From Psococerastis gibbosa (taxonomy: Eukaryota > Arthropoda > Insecta > Psocodea > Psocidae), in contig OZ020484.1 of assembly GCA_963971405.1 (NCBI GenBank), positions 16,740,001 through 16,804,000 of the forward strand: a stretch of 64,000 nucleotides of DNA. Reading direction: 5' to 3'. Below, one piece after another: positions 1-11,679 of the stretch (position 1 is the first letter of the stretch; every line of letters begins with the position of its first letter). The position numbers and the translations under genes are program-made. The notes below the pieces were generated by a model that was not told the DNA's origin, searched no databases, and worked only from the letters and a program-made list of their open reading frames with translations.

Positions 1-83
1 TAATAGTAGATGTAAGGGGTGGTCCGCAACAACATATTGTCGGCCTTAGTGGTCCTCAGACCGTCACTGGTTGGGAACCACTG
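1..83. mobile_element. 3' end of a hAT-type element cut by the window edge
   Basis: The stretch ends in GGTTGGGAACCACTG, the same terminal motif as the complete hAT element at 567-885, and carries the same GTGGTCC-type subterminal repeats. The other end is outside the window, so no target duplication can be checked. Confidence 0.55.
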
Positions 84-566
84 TGATAGTCGACTCTGCA
101 GCAGAATTTTGGATGGTTTTAGCATTAAGACATAGCATTAGCAAGCGCTGTTATATAGACATTCGCGTTGATCAGAATTTTGAAATTGCACTTGTTTAGG
201 ATTTAGACCATAATTCTACTGCAAAATAATAATGCATTTGTAGTTATGTCACTACTTCAATATTCTTTTCACCTTCTTTAATGATGTCTCGCTCTCATTC
301 ATATTCTAAAGAAAGCACCCTTCAACTCATTATCTTCCCATTGCGTTCACATCATATTACACCCTTTTCATCAAGCAACTCAAGAGCTTTTAACAAAAGC
401 AAACTCATTGACCTAGTTTGAATCGCTGGATCTGTTTCTATTGCATTTTAATAGTCAACCGGAGGTGGAAAAGCCTTGCAGAGGAACTAAATCAAATATC
501 ACATGATATGTTGATCTAATGGATGTCAAAAGTATCAAGTCCCTTAGAATAAATGTCCCTCTATAG

Positions 567-885
567 CAGCGGTTCCCAACCTGTGGTCCATGGACCACCG
601 GTGGTCCACAGACTTACATCAGGTGGTCCACGGGCCAAAGAAAGAAATAAAACAGCTGAGTTATTCGAAATTTAAAATAAAATACAGTAAATCTTGGCAC
701 TGAACTATAAAATCCGACCGATACCAGTCGTAAATAGTCAATCAAATAATAGCACGTAATTGTAGGCACTAACTACTTGATCTTGGTCCTAGAATTTAAA
801 GATTTTCCTATCATAGCCATGGTGGTCCACGGAAAATCATAAAATAATCTAGTGGTCCACGGACAAAAAAGTTTGGGAACCACTG
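567..885. mobile_element. Non-autonomous hAT element (319 bp)
   Basis: Terminal inverted repeats CAGCGGTTCCCAACC and GTTTGGGAACCACTG are flanked by an 8-bp target duplication, CTCTATAG at 559-566 and CTCTATAT at 886-893 (7 of 8 match). Several GTGGTCCA/TGGACCAC repeats lie just inside both ends. The 8-bp duplication and the CAG...CTG tips are typical of hAT. No transposase is encoded. The right-hand part resembles the end of the larger element at 17775-18556. Confidence 0.85.
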
Positions 886-1070
886 CTCTATATTATGCGC
901 CGTCCGTAACACCGATTGGCCAGAACTATTGATCTTGATTTGTAACAATAACGGATAGTGAGTGTCCGGAGGTAAGAGTTCAACAACTATCAGTGATGCC
1001 AAAATAGCATATGTATAAAAATGTAGTGGAGTACTTCTTCTAAGGAATTCGATATAGATGAACTGTTCTT

Positions 1071-1200
1071 GTCGGGGTTTGTGGTCCACCGGTTAAGACG
1101 ACGCCGCGGTTAGGCGTAGATCGTGGGTTCGAATCCCGCCAAGTCCAGTTCTTCTATTGTATATCCTCCAATGTCTGTTATGTCCAGTGAAATTGTACTT
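1071..1200 (+). repeat. SINE-A: tRNA-derived head plus partial tail
   Basis: Positions 1075-1147 fold as a complete tRNA cloverleaf: a 7-bp acceptor stem (GGGTTTG with CAAGTCC, including G-U pairs), a D arm, a 5-bp anticodon stem (ACGCC/GGCGT) with a 7-nt loop, a 5-nt variable region and a T arm containing the B box GGTTCGAATCCC. Position 33 of the anticodon loop is C rather than U, and related sequences are dispersed in the window, so this is read as a SINE head and not a working tRNA gene. A tail related to the other SINE-A copies follows from about 1148. Confidence 0.75.
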
Positions 1201-1364
1201 TAATCAAAAAACGGATATTAGGGTGACGGGTGTGCTCTTAAGCATATTATCCACCTTTTCGATCTGTCGTAGATGAATGGAGTGGAACGCAAACACCGAT
1301 TTAATAGCTACTACTAAAAACTATCATGAATTAAATTATAAATTATTTTTAAATAAAGACTTAC

Positions 1365-1437
1365 GTATTCTTTGACGTTCTTGGTCCGGACAGCCTTATA
1401 TGACGCATATGCAGGATACAGGGTCCCGAAGACGAGT
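1365..1437 (-). CDS. REEP family (TB2/DP1/HVA22) protein, internal exon
   Basis: This 73-bp minus-strand exon reads [10 protein letters not shown], then [14 protein letters not shown], which matches the start of the REEP1-4 domain (known pattern: [15 protein letters not shown], then KEYV). REEP proteins are hairpin-forming membrane proteins that shape and position tubular endoplasmic reticulum. The exon is bounded by a TTTCAG acceptor (CAG at 1438-1440) and a perfect GTAAGT donor (1359-1364). It begins with one base of a split codon, probably Arg as in known REEPs, and ends in phase 0 before the expected Val. Open reading continues upstream without similarity, so the acceptor is the natural boundary. 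The following exon, which should continue KWMMYW-like, would lie below position 1359 and is not visible; the first exon was not found to the right. Paralogue assignment within REEP1-4 is not possible from 24 residues. Confidence 0.85.
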
Positions 1438-1440
1438 CTG

Positions 1441-3465
1441 AAACCAGGGTATAGCATCATATAAATGACTGGCCGAGGGAGAAAACAACACAAAAATGCT
1501 GTAGTCAATCCAAGAGCAGTTGGAGACTTTGGAAGCAGCGCCGAAATCCAGGGAGTTGAGAGAGGAGGCTGTTGGCCAGCAGGGGCCAGTGACCCCATGT
1601 GAAGGGAGTCCAGCTCGCAACTGATGGCCAGTGATAGAGTCTCAAGCAGGTGCCATGTCTCCCACAGATGATATCCCAAAAGGGGGGCCTATATAACAGG
1701 AAAATTAATGATCATTAGTCAAAAATTATAAAATAATAAACAATTAGCTAACATCGAAATAGACGATAAGTCGCACTTCAAATGTTTCTCGAATTTATTA
1801 AGTATTACAAGTGCATAGTCAACCAACCCCACCAGCATCCGTAAAACAACGGAAAAGAATAACTTTCCGGGGAATTATTTAAACTATTTTTATACGGTGT
1901 TAAAACCACTCGTTTAAAAACAAAGCAGACGCAAACTGCTTTGTCATGTTAGGCAACAATTTGTAATTTAAAAATTCGCTCTTATTCCCGTGAATCCATT
2001 TATTGAGGCTTATTTAGGATAAGTTACACTTAGTGCTATTCCTGCAGGCAGTGTAACTTAGCTGTATTTGGATGTTATGGCAATTTCCTATCACAAGTCA
2101 AGTCGCCAGCAAAACAAATTAAAATTTGTAACTAACCACTTTTTGTATATATAATATTAATACTTGTTACAGCAAATGATACCTGAAACCTGTAGCCCTT
2201 ATTATTGGTCATATAAAATTCCATCCTCGGCCGATATACGGACTCGCTCAACGTAGACTACGAGAACCAATCCACCGAACCGATCCACACAAGTAACATG
2301 AGAGATCGAAAAAAATATCATGGCGGAAAAATAAGCAACACCGCTGAACCGATAAAGGAGGTTTCAGTACGAGTACTGGAGGCATGGCTAAGTGTCATCC
2401 ACATCCATTCCCACATCCGGATAAAGGCAATCCGCCCAGGAAGTCATAAGCCTTTCAACTTGCAAATCCCGGCAATCAATGATCCGAGCTGCCCATAATT
2501 CATGTCACATGCATGACAGCTCAGTGCACCGCAACCACAATAGCTGAGGTGTGACATCATTGTCCGAAAACTTCCAACGGGCGCTTTTATCACGCATAAT
2601 AACACAATAGCTCAGAACTAACTGCTGACCGATCTTTAATTTGTCAGTTTAGAATCAGCTTAGCTTAGATTTAGGCATATTTTTGGGACATTGGGTAATC
2701 TATACGATTTGTTCTATCACTGCAATTACTATGTACTCTACTGTTGATTTTGCTCTCAATACATCTTTTCTATTCAATATAGAACCTCTTCAACCAGACA
2801 GTACTAACTACCCACAAGACCAATAACTCATACTTTGATTTTTACTTAACAGTACATTACTTGCCCACTGTCACTTGCCCGTTACAAGACAATTTGTGAT
2901 TTGCAAGCCGAAAAAACAACTTCGCTACTTCATGAAAACAACTTCACTAACACCGAACTTTAACATCCGAATTGAATGATAGCGTTATCATTAATTAAAT
3001 AATCGATGATAGTTCGGAGAACTTCGTCGCACATCTTCAGGGTGATGTTAGATCTTCAATATTGCCAATGCTCATAACTATACGCAATAGAATGACAAAA
3101 TTTCAAAATCGTTCAAAAATTAATTGGAGTATTGTGACCCTTTCTATCGTTCCTTTGCACTCAGAGTACCTCCTCAAGAGACTCGTTCCCATACTTGGTT
3201 AAGACAAGTTAACGCCTGTTATGATGCCAATGATACGTCTCAGCTTGTACATTATCACTTGTAGTCGGTGTGAGTTGACATCGAGGACGCAAACCAGTTC
3301 TTCAACGGCCAAAAATTCATACGAAAACAATACCAAAACTGTCCGGAAAACTGATTGACAGGCCAAGGTTCCATGGACCACTACATGTGGCCTACGTCCA
3401 TAAAAACCTCTTCATTTTATAATAATAATGTCTTCTCAAGAGTGGAAACATATATACATAAATGA
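1441..3465. other. Probable REEP intron or 5' flank, no gene recognised
   Basis: AT-rich sequence with only short open frames. I see no splice-bounded coding exon and no repeat shared with the rest of the window. Confidence 0.4.
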
Positions 3466-3469
3466 AATA

Positions 3470-3690
3470 TAAATAAATAAATAAATATTGGCTTTTTATT
3501 GTTTCTATTACTAAGTCAACCTAGCGGAGTTAGGGCTATAAAGCCCTCTCTTACACTCAACTATGAAGACGCGAGACCACCTGCTTTACATGCCCTCTAA
3601 AGCATGGCCAGATGATGTAGCAAGTGTGGGACTCAAACCAACAACCTTTCGTGTGAAAGTCGGAGTCTGTACCAATACTCTACATATCCT
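3470..3690 (-). repeat. SINE-B copy 1, probably tRNA-Glu-derived
   Basis: On the minus strand the element starts with a tRNA-like head: an A-box-like TAGAGTATTGGTACAGAC, an anticodon-loop region CTTTCAC and a B box GGTTTGAGTCCC (GGTTCGAGTCC in better copies). It continues through a body with TAACTCCGCTAGGTT and ends in an AAATA-rich tail at the low-coordinate end. Five other copies occur in the window. The order CTTTCACCC followed by GGTTCGA resembles tRNA-Glu(TTC); that origin is an inference. Confidence 0.85.
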
Positions 3691-3699
3691 GCCAATATG

Positions 3700-5810
3700 G
3701 TTAACCTACACTTACAAGTTATTTTGTAAATAGGTAATGAACAAGACTACATAGTTCTTAGCAGGCCTATTTGATGCTGCTAAGGGAAGAACCAACAGAT
3801 TAATGATGTATAGAAAATTGTTAATTGTATGGAAATTATCACTTATCACCACAGCACTTTGCAGTCTTACTCACTTAACGGCAACCTAGACTAGCAGACT
3901 GGTCATTTCACCACTGAGGTTGACCTCTTCAGAAACAAACTTGTCACTCGATACGAAAAGTTCCAGCTCAATGAAGTAGATACAACTCAAGAGTATCCCT
4001 CCAAACCTAATCAATGAAGGAGAACTTATTCAATTACATGATGAAATTATAGAGTTGTGGGATTACGAACAGCCATGTCCAACTAGGGATTACCGAAGTC
4101 CACTAAAAGCACACATCCTTCGCACGACTAACACTGATAACTAACTGCCTAATAACGGCGTGATAACGAAGTTGATGATGTCGCGGGTGTTCGGACATGC
4201 CGCGCACGACAAATCTTTATTAAGGACTACTTAAGCTAACTACAATAATTACAGTGACCTCCTACAACAATCCGGTAGACTAACCTTAGCACTCCTAGCT
4301 ATCAGCACCTGGAGGGGGCGATTTCTGTATGAACTCCAGTAAGCTAAATAATTAGGTGAGACAAAAATTGTTGTCCCTGTCGCTCCACGGAGGGTTGCGT
4401 TTGCCAGTTCAAATACTGTCATTATTTTCAAATATTGAATTTCATAATCAGTGGGCACACTTGACATTTTGAAAATACAGCTGTAGACTAGACAGGATGA
4501 GCTTCAGACAGACAACTTTAAGAAAACACGGGTATAAAATAAATGGTATATTAACATTTTTGTCTTATGTATTTCAGAAGAACATATTTAATTTTACAGA
4601 TTTAAGATTATTTAAAAAAATATATAATACTACAGTAGACACCGACCACAAGGAAGGACGGCGGGGTCTTGGCAGATAAGTTTGCAAAACAGGCATGCAC
4701 ACCTAAATGAGGCATACAGTACGTACTGAACTTATGGTTAATTTTATTATATTTATTTTGTTCGAGAAAAAAAAGTTACAGTTATGTTTGCTGGGTTAGG
4801 ACTAGAGGAACAAGAATAGAGGTTATTAGCGCGGCGAATCCGAAGAGAAAATTAATATACTGCTATTTTTGTACTATTGAAGAACATGAATTTTTCGTAA
4901 GACAAAAATATAAGCACCGTTCAAGTCTACAGTAATTATATATTTGGGGGGGGGGGGCTAGTCCATTAGGTGTCCTACACATGGAAACGACCTTGTCTCC
5001 GAAAAAAAACCTCCGACCATTAGACCATAGATCTATGATAGAAACATTTGTGTTCAATAATAACTGCAGACTGAGCTGGTTCATGGACTGCTCCCCTCCC
5101 ACATAGCTGTACCAGACCTGCCGCAACGCACGATAAACTTTCTGCGCGCCCACCCGAGCACCACCTGCGGACAGACTCTTTGCCACCTTTGCCATGGAAA
5201 CGGAATAAGACCATGAGTACCGGAGTACCGTAGGCGACCTGGCTCTCATTAAAAATCACTGTCTGGCCCTTTATCTTGCGTTGCCACCTACACAGCATAC
5301 TTTTATTGTAGAAACCTGAATCAACGGGACTTCAGTCACCTGCATGCTGGGGCCTGCTTTCCCCCCCCCCCCCCCATACGGTGGCCAGAACATGTTGAAA
5401 ATACTTGGAGGGTGCACAGAGCCCATTGGGGGGAGGGGGAGGGGGTAGTTGCGGGTAAAATTGGAAAAACATATGTAGTATCGATTAAATCAGAGCGTAA
5501 TAAATTAAATTACAATAGATTTACTATATTTGGGGGGGGGCAGCTGCCCATCTGCCCACCCCCCTGGTACCGCACACGAGGGTGCAGTGAGCGACTTATT
5601 TAATGAATAGGGCTGTGAACTGTGATCAACTCTTAGACCAGCTGCGCGGGGGACAGGTGTTGCATGTTTCCAAGTTATTGTGGCCTCCAATCGTTTTGTT
5701 GGGGGGACCTTTGCAGCCCTTGGTCCAGGTATCTAAGCTTTTTAACTCGGTACAGTATGGTTACTTCTCAACCATTCAATGAACGAGCCTATATTCCATA
5801 TTAGTATTTT
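3700..5810. other. No recognised gene; several G/C homopolymer tracts
   Basis: Contains long G or C runs near 4946, 5361 and 5531, like those inside the hAT-type elements elsewhere, but I could not pair ends or target duplications here. A minus-strand open frame of about 128 codons (4863-5249) has no recognisable domain and crosses a G run, so I do not call it. Confidence 0.4.
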
Positions 5811-5814
5811 ACTG

Positions 5815-6075
5815 CTCATTCAAACCACAATAAACGCCATGGTACGACAACCCAATGAGTAGACCTGTGGACTCGTAGACGGTGCCCTCTTTTAACCACT
5901 GCTCTATTGTGGCCAGCAACATGCCCAACTGCTTCGTTTTCCCTTACCCATGAAGGTAGGGTACACATAAGGATTGGGTAGACCCAGGACAGGCGGAAAT
6001 ATTTTCCATTCATATCGAGTCTCGAACCTCCACCTTTCGTTTCATATAGTCTAGTTCCGCACCAACTTGACTATT
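5815..6075 (-). repeat. SINE-D copy 1 (tRNA-like head)
   Basis: Shares its layout with 53700-54092: ACGACAACCCAATGAG-like, GGCCAGC, TGATGAAGG/CCATGAAGG, GTCCAGGCGGAA, then a head region. Read on the minus strand, the head carries TAGACTATATGAAACG followed by the B-box-like GGTTCGAGACTC, consistent with a tRNA-derived SINE. Only two diverged copies are in the window. Confidence 0.55.
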
Positions 6076-6345
6076 CCCGACCATCCTTAAATGAATTCAG
6101 TAAATTTTGCGCGTATTCATTTCCCCCCCCCCCTGAAAAATTTTGAAGTGCAATACCTAAATTCAGATTCAAATCGTATACTGCAACAAAAACATTCCAA
6201 ATATATAATATACGGAATAATAAAAATTAATATTGGATCGAATAAACATTAGTGTGCAGATCAGGGCCATTGATATTAATATTGAGAGCGTCGAATTTCA
6301 CTAAAATTGTAATACTTACGGTACTTTCTGACTATAGATAGCCAA

Positions 6346-6579
6346 TTACAAAAATATCGTGTTCATTAAAATAAGAAACAAGCGTTGCCTATCTTCTTCT
6401 TCTTGGTGGGCTTTGGCCTGCTCGACAACACTCCTCCATTCTTCTCGGTTTTGCACAACGCTCCACCATCTGGAGACTCCCAACTCGCGAAGGTCATTCT
6501 CTAACTCGTCCTTCCAGCGGTTTCTTGGCCGTCCTGGCAGTCGTCTTCCCGTCATGCTTGCTTTGTACATTTTGTACAA
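6346..6579 (-). pseudogene. LINE ORF2 C-terminal fragment (RTE/CR1-type tail)
   Basis: The minus-strand frame contains GRPRNRWKDELENDLRELGV, then REEWRSVVEQAKAHQ. This is the usual end of certain LINE ORF2 proteins (known pattern: GRPRxRWxDDVExDLxxLGV...DRxxWRxLVExA). Nothing upstream of this tail is preserved, so it is a 5'-truncated dead copy. Confidence 0.75.
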
Positions 6580-6652
6580 AAATGTACAAAGCGTTGCCTA
6601 TGCGATATTCTAATTGCAACAATGCCAGGCAAACGAAATAATGTGTTAAGAA

Positions 6653-6741
6653 GTTCGAGGATATAACGAGGATGTTACCTCTTCAACCAGAGTTAATTTA
6701 ATGACAGTGTTATATTATATACCATATTGATATAATACTGC
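6653..6741 (+). repeat. SINE-A tail fragment
   Basis: Contains GAGGATATAACGAGGATGTT, ACCTCTTCAACC, GTTAATTTAATG and ATAATACTGCAATG, in the same order as the tails at 21085-21172 and (inverted) at 23355-23458 and 62505-62620. The tRNA-like head is missing. Confidence 0.7.
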
Positions 6742-6814
6742 AATGTACATGTTAAGAAACGCTGTTGCTACCAATTCACAATACAAATTCCAACATTTTT
6801 TTAAACGCTAATAA

Positions 6815-7198
6815 GGTGCCCATTCCATTGACCGGCTAGGGCTATTTCCAAAAACGGTGACGTGGTAGCAGACATTCAAGACTTAGGTGTCGTCTCCACC
6901 GACCTCGCATTGCAGATTGCAAGTGACATTGACGGAAATTAGAATTTTTCTTTTTATAGAAATCTATTAAAATGTTTGTAATTAACATATCCCATGAAGC
7001 CATTTTTTAATTTTAGTTTGTTTGTTTGTGATTTTATTGTATGATCATTGATCAATTTTAACTATGGCATAGAGGAAAATAAACATTTCCGTCAATTCTG
7101 CAATGCGAGGTCGGTGGAAACGCCACCTAAATCTTGAATGTCTGCTACCACGTCACCGTTTTTGGAAATAGCCCTAGCCGGTCAATGGAATGGGCACC
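6815..7198. mobile_element. PIF/Harbinger-like MITE, family 1, copy 1 (384 bp)
   Basis: A nearly perfect long palindrome: the arms begin GGTGCCCATTCCATTGACCG and pair with the other end over roughly 150 bp. It is flanked by the 3-bp duplication TAA (6812-6814 and 7199-7201), the TWA target typical of PIF/Harbinger. The box TGACGTGGTAGCAGACA starts 44 nt from the tip. A second end-like motif (TTTCCACCGACC-type) lies deeper in each arm. No transposase is present. Confidence 0.88.
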
Positions 7199-7639
7199 TA
7201 ACGTAGTTGACAAGATGATCACCTGAGTATTGTCATCAGATGTAGACGTAGACTATGGTACCCCCAGACCAGATTATGGTGATGCGAATATCCACTTTGG
7301 TGCGCGAAGACATTTCAGCTGAGTCAAGCGCAGCCTTACTATTACAGTACTATATTCCTATTACTAACGAATCCGCGTCCCTCTCCACAACTTGCTCAAA
7401 AGTAAAAAGGGTCTAGGAAGACCGAAAAATGCAGCACAGTGGTCAAGTATCAGCTTAATCACATGTAAATGTTATTCAATTTCACATTTTAATTGGTCCA
7501 CTTGAAATAAATTAGCCCCATGTAGTATGTTGAGGCCCATTATCATTTTGCACCCATTCATATTCTTTGAACATAGAACATTTTGAGGGAAAAACCCTGA
7601 GATAATAATCTTCATTCATGTGAGAACAATGGCCATATG

Positions 7640-7878
7640 TTTTTGTTTTTTTTAATTGAATTGAATTGAATTGAAAACGACTTTAATGCAAGAAAACAAA
7701 ACAAAAAGATTATTCGCATACAAACAATTCAATGAATGTATCCGAATAACCTCTTCAAGCGCCTCTGTAGGTAATACCTGTGTTGAGTTACGACAGGTTT
7801 CCGATCGCATGGTGTGTACAGCCTCGAACAACTCACAGGTACGAACAAGCTACCACTATGCCATCGAAGACCATTAGA
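7640..7878 (-). repeat. SINE-C copy 1 (tRNA-like head)
   Basis: On the minus strand it begins CTTCGATGGCATAGTGGTAGC, with an A-box-like TGGCATAGTGG, and runs through ATGCGATCGGA, CAACACAGGTATTACC, GAGGCGCTTGAAGAGGT and ATTGTTTGTATGCG to a simple (TTCAA)n tail near 7655. A second copy is at 43675-43840. Confidence 0.65.
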
Positions 7879-8514
7879 TCTAGCTGCTGCGTTTCCCATC
7901 AAACCTATCCCCTAAAGGACGATCGACTGTCTATGAGTGTCTAAAAATGAGGTTCCATGGGAATTTTAAACGAAAGCCCCCGATTAGCTACATATATAAG
8001 TGACTCGTATGCAAGGTTCTGAGGATTACTCAGCATTTCAGCCTTGCCCAAGATAATCCTTCAGTAATCCTCACGATATTTACTACCAGCCCATAGGGGA
8101 AAGAGGTGGGGTTTAAGCCTAACACATTTATCAGGGGGCCGAGGCATTGTTCAGTTCGCACACACAAATGCGTTACGGAACACGAATTTTGGGGAGGGCG
8201 GGTTTTCCGACCATTCATCTTCCATTCCAACTTCCTGGCATTCTTAATAGCTCCCAACCAACCAAAACTTTGCAAATTTACATTTTCAGCCGCAGAGGTA
8301 ACTTAAAAATGAGCTTCCTCTCATCGCTGGAAAATTAAACGAAACTTCTAATTTAATAACTTAGCTTAAACTTGAAGCTAAAGTATTGCTGACAACACTT
8401 GCATGCGTAACATTGCATCTAAACGTTTATGGCCACCACACCATCATAGCACTACCCTGTTATTACTGTTCCAAGAATTATTAGATTTAAAGAGGTATTA
8501 AACCAAAATACCCA

Positions 8515-8917
8515 ACTTGAATAGAGTAAGGCCACTAAGTCCAGCCACTAAGTTTAAGGGGAGCTTATCTCACTATAAGCTTTTGAGATAACCTCCCCCT
8601 ATATGTAGTGGCTGCCGCAGTGCCCGGTTTGGCCTTGTGGGAGCCCGCGGGCCGGAATTGTGTGGGGGCCCCTTCTCGAGCAGAACAGTCTTATGTACCC
8701 TTTGGGCTTAGACGAATATTCCACTATCAATGATAAAATGGAGACCCAAAGTCCCGCCAAATATTTGGACAAGTCTATTTGCATTGGTTTTTAATCTATT
8801 GTTATTTTGTATTTTTGTGGGGGGGGGAGCAATGGGGCCCTCCTGACCCCAGGGCCAAACCCGGCACTGGTGGCTGGATAAGTTCCGTTCGTCGGAAAGG
8901 GCCTTAGTCTATTCAAG
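8515..8917. mobile_element. Inverted-repeat element interrupted by a hAT
   Basis: Ends CTTGAATAGAGTAAGGCC and GGCCTTAGTCTATTCAAG are inverted copies. The interior holds a hairpin, GGGGAGCTTATCTCA with TGAGATAACCTCCCC (8559-8598), and a nested hAT element. I could not define a target duplication for the outer element. Confidence 0.55.
8618..8869. mobile_element. Non-autonomous hAT-type element nested in 8515-8917
   Basis: Ends CAGTGCCCGGTTTGGCC and GGCCAAACCCGGCACTG are inverted copies. The interior has a GGGGGGGGG run near 8819. GTGGCTG occurs close to both sides, offset by three bases on the left, so the target duplication is slightly degraded. Confidence 0.65.
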
Positions 8918-9336
8918 ATAGGTATTTCATAAACATTGTTTACAATTTATGAAAAACGAATGCTGTAGGTTTAGTGAAATTCAATAATACATTGAAATTA
9001 GTAATAAACAAAAACTTGACAGACAACATGTGTAGGCATAACGCCTAAGGCATTTAAATAGAAGCAAAGGTGTATTGAGGGTCACTTTCAATGTCGCCTA
9101 CAATGAGAACAAAACTGCGCAGTCACGTTAACATACATCAACCACTAGCGCAGAAACACAATACCCTGCATTACGCGGCTAAGCCAGGAGATATGGGACA
9201 TTAGATCCCACTAAAAATATAATTGAATCCTAGGGCCCACCTACTACGTCTTCTCAATGGCTAGTCACAGGAGACGTGGTTGCAGAAAATCAATAATAAA
9301 TTTTTGGCGGGAAGTGATTGTCAGATCTCTCCTATA

Positions 9337-9553
9337 GGCGGCTATTGCACCGACGTGGTTTTAATTGTGCATGTGCATGACGTGGTAGCAGACATCATTA
9401 ATAAGTCTCTACCATATTATAACTTAATTTATAATAGATAAGTTAAGTATCCACATTATAGTCTCCTTAAAATATGGCAGAGACTTATTAATGATGTCTG
9501 CTACCACATCATGCACATGCACAATGAAAATCGACGTCGGTGGAATAGCCGCC
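9337..9553. mobile_element. Harbinger-like MITE, family 2 (217 bp)
   Basis: Palindromic element with ends GGCGGCTATTGCACCGACG and, on the opposite arm, GGCGGCTATTCCACCGACG. It is flanked by ATA on both sides (9334-9336 and 9554-9556). The box TGACGTGGTAGCAGACA starts 42 nt from the left tip; its mirror copy near 9507 has one changed base. Confidence 0.75.
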
Positions 9554-9559
9554 ATATTA

Positions 9560-10510
9560 AACTGTACGTAAGCCATCTCTTAACCAGTGTCCCATTCGCC
9601 TAGAATTCGCCTAGGATTTTGGTAGTGGCTCGGTAGAGGAGGACGCTGGGCAATGGGACAGTGATCCCAGCTCACCAGAACCAGAAGAAAAAGCTTTAAG
9701 TCACTACTTGAATTAGGGCCTACTTCATTGTATAATTGAACAGAAATACTTATTTATTATTGATTTATAATGTGAATTTTGATTGAACACCGATAAATTA
9801 CTGTAACTTACATAGTACTATGTACAGAACAGAAGGACACATGTATATAAGCAACAGATTTGAGATATTTCGGAAGAGTTTCAGAGCAAATACTATTACT
9901 AAATAAAAAATCCTTCACAAAGTGGAACGAAAAAGGCGCTGATATTACGTTTGGGTCTATTTTGAAGTAAAAGAATAGACGTAATTAAAAACTAACTGAA
10001 ATAACGATTCATATTGTGTTTATGTTTATATGTTGAAGTTATAAAGCCAAAGCGCATCCTGCTTGCATATTTCTTAACATTGCTTGTATCTAAGCATCGC
10101 ACAATTAACTGTTTGTGATTGGGCTAAAAAGCGCACGACCCGCTAGATAACTAAGCAGAAATAGCCACAGTAGGGCCGCACCGTAACTGATTGGCTGTGG
10201 GCCAAAAATAAACAAACCGCTCGCCACGTGGACTTCCGGACACTATGGGCTACACATGCCATCAGGGCCGGAACAACTGATGAACCTAAGGAATTTTAGT
10301 ACTCTGTATTTCTGTTGGGTATTTTTGGCAACCCTCAAATTTGCTTTTCAAGAACGAGACTGCATTATCTGAAAATTTAAAGTTGGCAATCACTAAACAA
10401 TCAACTGCCAAAGAGACTAATTAGAGAACATCTGAGAATATATTTAAAGTTGGATCCGACTTTCCGAGAGAAAGTTTAACACACCCTATTTGCTTGTTAG
10501 CATTTCATCT
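9560..10510. other. No gene recognised
   Basis: Mixed-composition DNA, including a GC-richer patch at 10110-10260 with CCACGTGGAC. No open frame of note and no splice-bounded exon seen. Confidence 0.35.
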
Positions 10511-10515
10511 ATTAA

Positions 10516-10899
10516 GAGTGTACAGCCCGTAGGAAAGCGGCAGCCCGAAATTTAATACTTTTTATGTTTTATTTAATTAATCAAGCATTTTATTAAAGAT
10601 CTGGCTCATCAAAGTTGTAGAAGACTACTTCATGCATCATATAATAAGGTATTTTTACTTTTCGAAATTGTAGTTTTTTTATAAAATCGATTATACGTGA
10701 AAAGTTATTGTTTATAAAATATTTCCATGTTTCTTAAAAAACTACAATTTTGAAAACTAAAAATACCTTATTATATGATACATGAAGTAGTCTTCTACAA
10801 CTTTGATTAGCCAAATTTATAAGAACATGCTTAGTTAATTAAATAAAAAATAAAAAGTATTAAATGTCGGGCTTCGAATTTCCTACGGCCTGTACACTC
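10516..10899. mobile_element. TTAA-flanked palindromic MITE, copy 1 (384 bp)
   Basis: Flanked by TTAA on both sides (10512-10515 and 10900-10903), the target used by piggyBac-type elements. Ends GAGTGTACAGCCCGTAGGAAA and GAGTGTACAGGCCGTAGGAAA (reverse of the right end) are near-identical. The arms pair over most of the length, through GTAGAAGACTACTTCATG. No transposase. The piggyBac assignment rests only on TTAA and the palindromic ends. Confidence 0.8.
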
Positions 10900-11291
10900 T
10901 TAAGCTACGCTATGGGCTAGTTGAAGTGGAGTCAGTTTCCGCTGCGGGTATGGGTGGAAACAGTGGTGTGGTGCCGCATCAATACTTGTGCGTTTAATAC
11001 AGTCGAAATGAGGGATAGTTTGCTATTTTGATTATTCTTTTTCTTTTATATGCGACAGGCTCACATCCCACACCCTCCCAAGCTGGAACAGCTGTTAACG
11101 CGTTGTTTACCAAGAATATGGAGAAGAATCAGAAATTACAACAGTTGCTGCAGGGGTCGAGACCAGCCAAGCAATTTTCCTCCCTCGCCAACTAGTCATT
11201 CCAGCATTTTTAGTACAATATTGCATACATCATTCATAAGTAGGCAACAATACGTTCTAACACTAAATAAACACAGTGGCAGGCAGAGCTG

Positions 11292-11669
11292 CAGCCCGAT
11301 CATGGCGATTTGGGATAATCATAAAACCGGGGTTTATTTTTTAATGCCGAAGTAGTAGTAGGGTGTCACGTGAAGATGTTAAAATATGCGCGGGAAATTC
11401 AAATTGATACATTATTAGAATACAAGAGTATGGTTGCATTGTTTAATAATTATTTATGGCAATACTAATAAACGTTCAAATGTACAGGTAGAATTTTGAA
11501 ATATAATATGAATTAATGTGTCTACATTTAAGGGAGAAAAAATTGAAAACGCACCAAAAATATTAATTTATCAATTTGAATTTCCCGCGCATATTGCACT
11601 CATTTCTTTAAAACAATTGAATGAACCCGTTATTATAATAATCCCAAATCGCCATGATCGGCCCGCTGG
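11292..11669. mobile_element. Palindromic element with arms of about 130 bp
   Basis: Left CCCGATCATGGCGATTTGGG mirrors the right-hand CCCAAATCGCCATGATCGG, and inner ATGCGCGGGAAATTCAAATT mirrors AATTTGAATTTCCCGCGCAT. The arms have diverged between these blocks. No clear target duplication, so the superfamily is not assigned. Confidence 0.65.
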
Positions 11670-11679
11670 TACCGGGTGG

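Noticed and set aside
1075-1147. A functional tRNA gene
   Set aside because: The cloverleaf is complete, but position 33 is C instead of U, the sequence belongs to a dispersed family with SINE tails, and other copies have broken anticodon arms.
4497-4679. 60-codon frame as a LINE reverse transcriptase tail
   Set aside because: A vague resemblance to the GILTFPSLYIFE-type end of some LINEs is too weak to support a call.
4863-5298. Minus-strand open frames of 92-128 codons as a gene
   Set aside because: The frames overlap each other, cross a long G run and match no domain I know; no start context or splice support.
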